From the NCBI GenBank assembly GCA_023257755.1, contig JALRBM010000057.1, positions 1 through 12,612 of the forward strand: a DNA stretch of 12,612 bases, in the 5' to 3' direction. The translations under genes were made by a program, and so were the position numbers. The notes beneath the pieces are model-generated. The model had not been told where the DNA came from, did no database searches, and saw only the letters and a program-made list of their open reading frames with translations. Shown here one piece after another: positions 6,064 through 12,055 of this stretch. How positions within the stretch are numbered: position 1 is the stretch's first letter; each line of letters starts with the position of its first letter. The DNA is from Candidatus Saccharimonadia bacterium (GTDB taxonomy: Bacteria; Patescibacteriota; Saccharimonadia; Saccharimonadales; Saccharimonadaceae).

Positions 6064-7329
6064 ATGGTTTTTGAAAAATTACGCGCACGCTCACAAGCGA
6101 AAATAGATAACGACTATGTTGTTGCCTTGGATATCGGAACCGAATTCGTCAAGGCGTTGATTGCTAAACAGGTGGATGACCGTTTAGAGATCGTTGGCGT
6201 CGGCCGTGCCCGGCAGGAGTTAAGCGACATGCACAGCGGTGCTATTGCAGACATTTCAGGGGTGGTGCGCAACTGTGAAGAGGCGCTTTCCGAAGCCGAG
6301 GATCAAGCCGGCCTCCAGGCGAAACGCGCCGTTATCGGTATCGCTGGCGAGCTTGTAAAGGGCGTGACGAACACCATTCGCTACCGCCGTCCCCAGCCGG
6401 ACCGTCCACTCGACGAGAACGAGATGGAATTTATCATCGAAAAGGTCCAGGAACGGGCGGCGTTAAAGGCACAAAAGCAAATCGCCCTGGAAACCGGCAA
6501 CGAAGAGGTCGAAGTTAAATTGGTTAACAGCGCGCTCGTCAGTATTCACATTGATGGCTACAAGGTGTCAAACCCGATCGGATTTCAGGGACGCGATGTT
6601 GCCGTGCAGATTTATACGGCTTTTGCTCCAATGGTGCATATCGGGGCGCTTGAACGCGTTGCCGACGAGTTGGCGCTGGAGCTGGTTGCGGTTGCCGCCG
6701 AGCCATTTGCGGTCAGCCGGGCCGTGCTTGGCACGGATGCCAGCAGCAACTTTACCGCAATTTTAGCGGATATCGGCGGGGGTACCACTGACATCGCCGT
6801 CGTAAATGACGGCGGGGTAGAAGGAACCAAGATGTTCGGTATCGGTGGTCGCAGCTTCACGCGCACGATTGCCACCGAAATGAACCTTAGCTACAAGGAT
6901 GCTGAAAAATTAAAGGTTAATATTGACAGTACGCAGATCAAGCCCACCGTCGCCAAAGAAGCGGAAAAGGCCGTCGACAAGACGCTTGAAGTATGGCTGG
7001 CGGGCGTAGAGCTTGCCTTAAGTGAATTCGACTCCGTTGACCATCTGCCGAATCGTATTCTCCTCTGTGGTGGTGGCGCGAGCCTGAAAAAACTTGTCGA
7101 GGCTCTGTCGGAACGTGATTGGTACAAGGATCTTCCGTTTACCAAGCGGCCCTCGGTCCATCATATTACGCCGGGCGAGGTCATCGGCGTCAGCGACACC
7201 ACTGACCGCGCAAACGACCACACCTTTATTACCGCCATGGGGCTTCTCAGGGTGGGCTATGATACAATGGTGGGGAGTAGCGACAGCGATACTATCAAGG
7301 ACAAGCTTAATAGAATCTTACGCATATAA
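6064..7329 (+). CDS. FtsA-like actin-fold ATPase (FtsA/PilM superfamily)
   Basis: The 421-residue product is a cytoplasmic actin-fold ATPase of the FtsA/PilM group. Visible are the phosphate-1 loop ALDIGTEFVK (21-30), GVGRAR with a following G-x-I-x-DI region as in FtsA (45-64), an SHS2/1C-like insertion (about 85-190), phosphate-2 ADIGGGTTDIAVV (235-247), IGGRSF (260-265) and the adenosine motif LLCGGGASLKKL (333-344). A C-terminal amphipathic helix (KDKLNRILRI, 412-421) resembles the membrane-targeting end of FtsA, which favours FtsA over PilM. FtsA tethers FtsZ filaments to the membrane, but no ftsZ is in the window. The frame is open from an ATG at 6031, but that ATG lies upstream of the -10, so 6064 is the better start. 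The next gene begins two bases after the stop, so the two products probably act together. Confidence 0.9.
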   Translation: MVFEKLRARSQAKIDNDYVVALDIGTEFVKALIAKQVDDRLEIVGVGRARQELSDMHSGAIADISGVVRNCEEALSEAEDQAGLQAKRAVIGIAGELVKGVTNTIRYRRPQPDRPLDENEMEFIIEKVQERAALKAQKQIALETGNEEVEVKLVNSALVSIHIDGYKVSNPIGFQGRDVAVQIYTAFAPMVHIGALERVADELALELVAVAAEPFAVSRAVLGTDASSNFTAILADIGGGTTDIAVVNDGGVEGTKMFGIGGRSFTRTIATEMNLSYKDAEKLKVNIDSTQIKPTVAKEAEKAVDKTLEVWLAGVELALSEFDSVDHLPNRILLCGGGASLKKLVEALSERDWYKDLPFTKRPSVHHITPGEVIGVSDTTDRANDHTFITAMGLLRVGYDTMVGSSDSDTIKDKLNRILRI

Positions 7330-7331
7330 AC

Positions 7332-8975
7332 ATGAACAAAGACGTTATTTACATCGATGTTGAAGACGACATCACCGCGATCATTGGCAAGGTCAAAGAC
7401 GCCAAGGAAAAGATTGTCGCCCTTGTCCCGCCAAAGCGGATCGGCGTTTTACAAAGCGCCGTCAATCTGCGGCTTTTGACCCGGGCAGCCGAACAGAACA
7501 GCAAACGCCTCGTACTGATTACAAGTAATAGCGCCCTTGTTGCCCTTGCCGCCGCCGCAAAGGTACCTGTCGCAAAGACACTGCAAAGCAAGCCTGAACT
7601 TCCAGAAATCTCCGCGTTAGATGTCGATGACGGCGAGGATGTTATCGACGGATCACAGCTTCCGGTCGGTGAGCACGCCAAGACAGCTCCTGGTGCAGCG
7701 GTGGCTTCCTCAAGCCCGATTGATGACCTTCTTGGCGAGACCTCGCTTGACGATACCAAGCGGGCCACACCTCCGGGACCGGGGCAGACCCCGGCCAAAC
7801 CAAAGGCTAAAAGCGGTATCAAAGTCCCAAACTTTAATCAGTTCCGTAAAAAACTCGTTTTTATCATCGCTGGCGCCGTGCTGCTCCTTGGCTTTTTGGT
7901 GTGGGCGATTTTCTTTGCTCCCCGCGCAACAGTAGTTATCTCTGCACGCACCAGCAATTCCTCTATCAATGACAAGGTCAGTCTTTCTACGAGTGGAAGC
8001 ACGAGTATCGCCGGTAAAACGTTGGAAATGACAACGAAAGAAATCAAAAAGGACGTTTCGGTAGACTTTGACCCGACAGGCACAAAAGAAGTAGGGGAAA
8101 AAGCGACCGGAAAAATGAAACTGGACCGTACCTCCGTCTCAAGCAACCCCATCAGCGTCCCCGCCGGAACAAGCTTCAGTAGTGGCAATCTGACCTTTGT
8201 CAGTACCGAAAACGCTGTGCTCGCAGGCACAACTATTGGGCCAGGTGGCATCGTTCAGGATTCTGCAACGGTCAGTGTTCAGGCGACGGCGATTGGTGAG
8301 CAGTATAATTTGTCCGCCCGAAGCTACCAGTCGAACGTCAGCGGCTTTAGCGCCAATGGAACAGATATGGCCGGGGGGAGCAAGCGCCAGGCGAAAGTCG
8401 TCAGTAGCGAGGACGTTGAAAACGCCACCAACCAGCTTATTCAGCAACACACCGATACAATGAAAAAGGATCTGACAAAACAGTTTGAGGACGGCACGAT
8501 AAAGGTCATTGACCAGACGTTCAGAGCTACTCCGTCGAGCATCACGTCGACCCCGGCTGCAGGGCAAGAGGCAGCAGGAAAAGCGAAGCTGACTGGTGCT
8601 ATCGTCTTTAGCCTAAGTGGTGTGGAAAAGGCCGAGTACAACAAATACTTGGACGACTACTTTAAAAATCAGATTAAAGACCAAGAGGACCAGCGGGTGT
8701 ATGACAATGGTGGTTCAAAACTAAGCTTTACGAATATAGCCCCTACGGACGCAGGGTTTACCGCTAATATCGTGACCAACGCCAAAATTGGACCAAAGAT
8801 TAACGATGATGAAATCAAAAATCTGGCAAAAGGTAAGCGCTACGGAGAAGTCCAGGCCGCCCTTGAGGCAATTCAGGGAGTTGACGACGTCGACATAAAA
8901 TTCTGGCCCTTCTGGGTTTCCGGCGTACCTGATGACACTAAGAAAATCACAATAGAATTCAAACTTAATGAGTAA
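7332..8975 (+). CDS. Membrane protein with baseplate J-like domain, 547 aa
   Basis: The domain order is: a cytoplasmic N-terminal domain (about 1-90) starting MNKDVIYIDVEDD; a low-complexity acidic/Pro/Ala linker (about 95-165); a basic patch and one membrane helix (about 174-196, FRKK then a hydrophobic run); and a long outside part rich in Ser, Thr and Gly. The outside part contains a stretch typical of baseplate J/gp47 proteins (about 255-335): TGKMKLDR, VPAGTSFSSG, a TFVSTENAVL strand, then VSVQATAIGEQYNLSA. The remaining 200 residues are helical and beta-mixed, ending near a second small domain (ITIEFKLNE). In phages baseplate J proteins form contractile-tail wedges, but no tail genes are near, so this is probably a borrowed fold on a trans-membrane anchor. 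It starts two bases after the FtsA-like gene without a ribosome binding site and overlaps ruvX by eight bases. The N-terminal domain could bind the FtsA-like ATPase (inference). Confidence 0.85.
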   Translation: MNKDVIYIDVEDDITAIIGKVKDAKEKIVALVPPKRIGVLQSAVNLRLLTRAAEQNSKRLVLITSNSALVALAAAAKVPVAKTLQSKPELPEISALDVDDGEDVIDGSQLPVGEHAKTAPGAAVASSSPIDDLLGETSLDDTKRATPPGPGQTPAKPKAKSGIKVPNFNQFRKKLVFIIAGAVLLLGFLVWAIFFAPRATVVISARTSNSSINDKVSLSTSGSTSIAGKTLEMTTKEIKKDVSVDFDPTGTKEVGEKATGKMKLDRTSVSSNPISVPAGTSFSSGNLTFVSTENAVLAGTTIGPGGIVQDSATVSVQATAIGEQYNLSARSYQSNVSGFSANGTDMAGGSKRQAKVVSSEDVENATNQLIQQHTDTMKKDLTKQFEDGTIKVIDQTFRATPSSITSTPAAGQEAAGKAKLTGAIVFSLSGVEKAEYNKYLDDYFKNQIKDQEDQRVYDNGGSKLSFTNIAPTDAGFTANIVTNAKIGPKINDDEIKNLAKGKRYGEVQAALEAIQGVDDVDIKFWPFWVSGVPDDTKKITIEFKLNE

Positions 8976-9375
8976 AGTGAAGAACTTTCTCGCCCTCGAT
9001 GTTGGCGAGCGGCGTATTGGTGTCGCGTCGGGAGATAGCGGGGTGCGGGTTGCTGTTCCGATTGACACGATAGAGGTGGATGGCGGCGAATTGGAAAAGA
9101 TCGCCCGGCTTATTATTAATGAAAATACCGATGTCGTGGTAATAGGCTATCCTCGTAACCAATCCGGAGAGTCGACGGCGCAAACGGCCTATGTTGAGGA
9201 TTTTGCGGTAAAATTAAAGGATATTGCTCCCGTGATTGTTTATCAGGACGAATCGCTTACAAGTGTCCTGGCCGAACAGCGTCTTAAAGAGTATAAAAAA
9301 CCCTACACAAAGGCGGATATCGACGCCCAGGCGGCAGCGATTATTCTGCAGGATTATATGGAGACACGGTTATGA
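8968..9375 (+). CDS. ruvX: RuvX/YqgF-type RNase H-fold nuclease
   Basis: This YqgF family protein, 135 residues long (normal length), is annotated as a putative Holliday junction resolvase and in E. coli is linked to trimming of pre-16S rRNA. The RNase H-like fold shows FLALDVGERRIGVA (7-20, first acidic residue D11), VVVIGYPRNQSGE (56-68), QDESLTS (93-99, where most family members have DERLTT) and DIDAQAAAIILQDYM (117-131, acidic D119). The position that is usually Arg in the third motif is Ser (S96). The start overlaps the end of the preceding gene by eight bases and no Shine-Dalgarno is visible, so translational coupling is likely. The stop overlaps the mltG start as ATGA. Placement beside mltG is common in bacteria. 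Confidence 0.93.
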   Translation: MSKVKNFLALDVGERRIGVASGDSGVRVAVPIDTIEVDGGELEKIARLIINENTDVVVIGYPRNQSGESTAQTAYVEDFAVKLKDIAPVIVYQDESLTSVLAEQRLKEYKKPYTKADIDAQAAAIILQDYMETRL

Positions 9376-10529
9376 ATGATATCCTTCCACCAAAGCGTCC
9401 CCAGACCCAACCTCAGCCTTCTATCCCTCAGGCTCCGACGCCAAAAAAGCCACAGATTCTCCTTGAAGAACCGGAGACTCACCCTCTTTTAGAAGCCCCG
9501 AAGCGCCGTTCAAATCTGAAAAAGCTCCTCATTATTGCGGCGGTCGTCTTGGCTTTGATTATAGCTGCCGTCATTGCTGCCGTAACCTGGTATCAGTTAC
9601 AGCTTCAACCGGCGGACGAGGGTAATAAGCAAGTCACCCGGTTTACGATTCAACCAGGGAGCTCGCCCGATCAAATAGGAAAGCAACTAGAAGAAAAAAA
9701 GATCATTAGGAGCAGCTTGGCCTTCGATATCTATACTCGCCTATTAGGGGTAAGGGGTGCATTGAAGGCCGGCTCGTATAGCCTTTCTCCGTCGGAATCG
9801 ACACCCCAAGTCGTCCAGCATCTCACGTCAGGCAAAGTTGATGAATTCTCGGTGACATTTCTACCTGGCGCTACACTCGCGGATCACAAGAAGGTACTGC
9901 TCGGAGCGGGGTATTCCGAAGCAAGTATCAACCAGGCTTTTGCGAAAACGTATGACCATCCTTTATTCGCCGACAAACCTGACGGAACTGACTTGGAAGG
10001 CTATATTTACGGAGAGACCTACAGTTTTGAAACAAGTGCATCAGTAGAGCAGATTCTTGCCCGAACATTTGATGAATTCTATGAAGTGATAAGCAGTCAG
10101 AACCTTGTCGAAAAATACCGCCAGCAAAATCTCAACCTCTACCAGGGCATTACGCTCGCCTCGATTATTCAGCGTGAAGTCTCCAGGGTTGATGACCAAA
10201 AACAGGTTGCCCAAGTATTTCTTAAGCGACTCGCCGACGGGATGCCGCTTGGGGCTGATGCAACCTTCGTTTATGGTGCTAAGAAACTCGGCGTTTCTCC
10301 GAGTGTTGATCTGGACTCCCCCTACAATACGCGTATTTACGCCGGTCTCCCCCCCGGACCTATCGCTTCTCCGGGAAAGACTGCCCTAGAGGCAGCTGGT
10401 AATCCGGCCGTGGGCGATTTCGTCTATTTTGTCTCTGGCGATGATGGAGTGACGCATTTTTCTTATACGCAGGAAGAGCATGAAGCAAAGACCCGCCAGT
10501 ATTGCCATAAGAACTGCAGCCTTTTCTAG
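9372..10529 (+). CDS. mltG: Endolytic murein transglycosylase MltG
   Basis: MltG (YceG-like) cuts nascent peptidoglycan glycan strands at the membrane and sets their length. The 385-residue product has a proline-rich cytoplasmic N-terminus (about 1-45), one membrane helix (about 52-73), a LysM-like subdomain (about 88-155, FTIQPGSSPDQIG) and the catalytic domain. In the latter LEGYIYGETYSF (208-219) and ASIIQREV (263-270) are seen, the latter with the catalytic glutamate E269. It is followed by VAQVFLKRLADGMPLGADATFVYG (279-302) and YNTRIYAGLPPGPIASPG (318-335). The C-terminus has two cysteines, C378 and C382, in CHKNC. GGAG at 9360-9363, eight bases before the ATG, supports the start. No clear terminator follows the stop. 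The gene shows that the organism builds a peptidoglycan wall, as Saccharibacteria do. Confidence 0.95.
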   Translation: MNDILPPKRPQTQPQPSIPQAPTPKKPQILLEEPETHPLLEAPKRRSNLKKLLIIAAVVLALIIAAVIAAVTWYQLQLQPADEGNKQVTRFTIQPGSSPDQIGKQLEEKKIIRSSLAFDIYTRLLGVRGALKAGSYSLSPSESTPQVVQHLTSGKVDEFSVTFLPGATLADHKKVLLGAGYSEASINQAFAKTYDHPLFADKPDGTDLEGYIYGETYSFETSASVEQILARTFDEFYEVISSQNLVEKYRQQNLNLYQGITLASIIQREVSRVDDQKQVAQVFLKRLADGMPLGADATFVYGAKKLGVSPSVDLDSPYNTRIYAGLPPGPIASPGKTALEAAGNPAVGDFVYFVSGDDGVTHFSYTQEEHEAKTRQYCHKNCSLF

Positions 10530-10545
10530 CACATAGTATGCGTAG

Positions 10546-10589
10546 TTGACAAAATTTGCATCTTATAAAATAAATTGACATACTTTGCA
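10546..10589 (+). repeat. Imperfect direct repeat around two TTGACA elements
   Basis: Two 15-base copies, TTGACAAAATTTGCA (10546-10560) and TTGACATACTTTGCA (10575-10589), differ at two positions and lie 29 bases apart. The second provides the -35 of a good promoter. The first has no -10 at proper spacing (best candidate TAAAAT at 10566-10571, spacer 14). They may be a duplicated promoter part or binding sites of a regulator. Confidence 0.55.
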
Positions 10590-10603
10590 ATAGCTGATAC
10601 AAT
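10575..10603 (+). promoter_or_regulatory. Consensus promoter ahead of the LysM-CHAP gene
   Basis: A perfect TTGACA (10575-10580), a 17-bp spacer and TG-A-TACAAT (TG 10595-10596, hexamer 10598-10603) form the strongest promoter in the window. The start is expected near 10610, which gives a leader of about 190 bases before the coding region. Confidence 0.82.
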
Positions 10604-10613
10604 CAATATCAGC
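10593..10613. promoter_or_regulatory. Inverted repeat over -10 and start site (possible operator)
   Basis: GCTGATA (10593-10599) and TATCAGC (10607-10613) are perfect inverted copies with a 7-base spacer. The left arm covers the TG and first bases of the -10, and the right arm covers the predicted start. A dimeric repressor bound here would block the promoter. As RNA the arm pair would not be transcribed whole, so a DNA-level role is likelier. Confidence 0.45.
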
Positions 10614-10799
10614 ACATTTGTAGTTTCGTCTACTAGTGACAGTCTCAAGGACTGCCTATGCGAGTGGGAGTACGAAATGCAACTGAGCCTACCAAAAATG
10701 TCGCAAGGGCACCGAACTAATACATAATACAATCGGTCGACGTGTGCCTCTTTCTTACAACCAAGAAGGACAGAGTAAGGTAGACGCCTCTATAGTAAT
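10610..10799 (+). promoter_or_regulatory. Structured leader RNA of unknown class
   Basis: Between the predicted start and the CHAP gene lie about 190 bases without an open frame. They can fold into a closed multi-branch. CGTCTAC (10627-10633) pairs with GTAGACG (10780-10786). Inside are a CAGTC/GACTG hairpin with loop TCAAG (10640-10654), GTGGG (10664-10668) with CCTAC (10688-10692), GGGCAC (10707-10712) with GTGCCT (10744-10749) or instead ACCGA (10711-10715) with TCGGT (10733-10737), and an 8-bp hairpin TCTTTCTT/AAGAAGGA with loop ACAACC (10749-10770). CTACC at 10689-10693 could also pair with GGTAG at 10779-10783, in competition with the closing stem. I see no motif of the ydaO (c-di-AMP), cobalamin, SAM, lysine or TPP classes. 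It may be a cis-regulator or a free small RNA. Confidence 0.5.
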
Positions 10800-11990
10800 A
10801 TGGACGGCAGGAGAACGATTATTAGTAATAATCAGCAAAGTATGGGCTCTGCCCATAGCACAACTGCGGAGTTGAAACAGCAGGTTTTCGCTCGTTATAG
10901 GGGTAAGTCCCGTCGCGCAAAAACCGCTATCAAGTCAACCACCATCGCAGCATACACTGGTGTTTTCTTGCTCGTTATTTCCCTGGTAGCCATCGGCTAT
11001 CAACCCCCTCAAAAAGTCGATGCAGCCAACGCTGCCGAAGCGCCTGTTCTGTCGGCCCCAACTGCGACGCCCCAGCCTTCGGTTGACCAGCTTGTAGCGA
11101 CGAATATCGCCGCCGGTATTGCCGAGCGCGCTGAGCTGCCAGTGGCAACGAATATTGCCAACCTGTCCGTATCGCTATCGGCGGAAAGCCAGCTGGCACA
11201 AAGCGACCTTAATGTCATTAGCAAGCCTCAGATCGTCCAGCCGGGTGCAAGCAGCCGCGAGATCAAGCAGCACACTGCCAAAGCCGGTGACACTGCGGTG
11301 ACGATTGCTGGCCAGTATGGACTCACCCCCGAAACGGTTAAATGGGCAAATAATTTGACGTCTGACGCAATTGAAGCCGGGCGTACATTGATTATCCCTC
11401 CGGTGGACGGCATCGTCTACACTGTCAAGGCTGGCGACACCGTTGACTCTATTGCGAATAAATACCGTGCTGATAAAGCCCGCATCGTCGCCTTTAATGA
11501 CCTCGAGCTTGGTGGGCTTACTCCTGACAAAAAGATTGTCATTCCTGCCGGTAGTCTTCCAGAAGAAGAGCGCCCTGGTTACGTTGCGCCACGGAACGCT
11601 TCACGCTTCGGTGCTTATAGTGGTGGCTATTCCACTGTCAATGCCCAAATTGCCCGTGCCTCTGCTGGAAACCGCTATGCTTTCGGTAACTGTACTTGGT
11701 ATGCCTATGAGCGTCGGCAGCAGCTTGGTCGTCCGGTCGGAAGCTTCTGGGGTAATGCTGCTACCTGGGCAGGATACGCTCGAGCTGCCGGGTATAACGT
11801 CAATAATACTCCTGCCGTAGGAGCGGTCATGCAGAATGGCGGCGGATACGGTCACGTTGCCATCGTGGAGAGTGTTAATGCTGATGGAAGTATCACGATT
11901 AGTGAGATGAACTACGCAGGCAACTTCAACCGCGTCACAAGCCGGACGGTAAGCGCTGGCTCGGCAGCAGGTTTCACCTATATTCACTAG
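10800..11990 (+). CDS. LysM-LysM-CHAP cell-wall hydrolase, exported
   Basis: The 396-residue product has a basic N-terminus, a hydrophobic segment (about 48-66) followed by VDAANAAEA, which could be a signal-peptidase site, and a Pro/Ala/Ser linker (about 78-150). Two LysM domains follow (about 157-200 and 206-250, each with a K-A-G-D-T core), then a spacer and a C-terminal CHAP domain (about 285-396). CHAP residues are C298 in FGNCTWYA, H352 in GYGHVAIVE and the acidic E369 in ISEMNY, as in amidases or endopeptidases that cut peptidoglycan stem peptides. LysM should hold it on the glycan. The role may be daughter-cell separation, wall growth or attack on a neighbour's wall; the sequence does not decide. 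The start is uncertain: no Shine-Dalgarno precedes ATG 10800. ATG 10842 is an alternative, and AGGAGA at 10809-10814 lies between them, too far upstream of 10842 to be typical. Confidence 0.9.
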   Translation: MDGRRTIISNNQQSMGSAHSTTAELKQQVFARYRGKSRRAKTAIKSTTIAAYTGVFLLVISLVAIGYQPPQKVDAANAAEAPVLSAPTATPQPSVDQLVATNIAAGIAERAELPVATNIANLSVSLSAESQLAQSDLNVISKPQIVQPGASSREIKQHTAKAGDTAVTIAGQYGLTPETVKWANNLTSDAIEAGRTLIIPPVDGIVYTVKAGDTVDSIANKYRADKARIVAFNDLELGGLTPDKKIVIPAGSLPEEERPGYVAPRNASRFGAYSGGYSTVNAQIARASAGNRYAFGNCTWYAYERRQQLGRPVGSFWGNAATWAGYARAAGYNVNNTPAVGAVMQNGGGYGHVAIVESVNADGSITISEMNYAGNFNRVTSRTVSAGSAAGFTYIH

Positions 11991-12006
11991 ATTCTTACAA
12001 AAAGTC

Positions 12007-12037
12007 AAATCGCCTCTGTTCTTACAGGGGCGATTTT
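12007..12037 (+). terminator. Strong intrinsic terminator after the LysM-CHAP gene
   Basis: AAATCGCC (12007-12014), T and CTGT (12016-12019) pair with ACAG (12024-12027), G and GGCGATTT (12029-12036). This makes a 13-bp stem with one T-G pair, around the loop TCTT and ending in a short T run. The last T and the G after it form the TG of the obg extended -10, so terminator and next promoter are fused. Confidence 0.88.
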
Positions 12038-12045
12038 GCTATAAT
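12037..12045 (+). promoter_or_regulatory. Extended -10 promoter of obg, near-leaderless
   Basis: TGCTATAAT (TG 12037-12038, TATAAT 12040-12045) is identical to the desulfurase element. The only candidate for a -35 at 17 bp is TGTTCT (12017-12022), inside the terminator stem. The predicted start near 12052 leaves four bases before the ATG at 12056, and there is no Shine-Dalgarno. Confidence 0.75.
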
Positions 12046-12055
12046 GACAACTACT

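Noticed and set aside
7349..7822. 157-codon minus-strand open frame
   Set aside because: It is the antisense of the linker and N-terminal domain of the baseplate-J protein, with no promoter or ribosome binding site; its Ser/Ala-rich translation is typical of a shadow frame.
7332..8975. Part of a prophage or contractile injection system, because of the baseplate J-like domain
   Set aside because: No sheath, tube, spike, other baseplate or tail-assembly genes are present. The protein has a membrane helix and sits among ordinary envelope and housekeeping genes.
10610..10799. c-di-AMP (ydaO) riboswitch, 6S RNA or small SRP RNA
   Set aside because: The length and the cell-wall gene made these tempting, but I could not find the conserved ydaO segments, a 6S-like long interrupted rod with a central bubble, or the SRP tetraloop motif. 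I therefore left the element unassigned.
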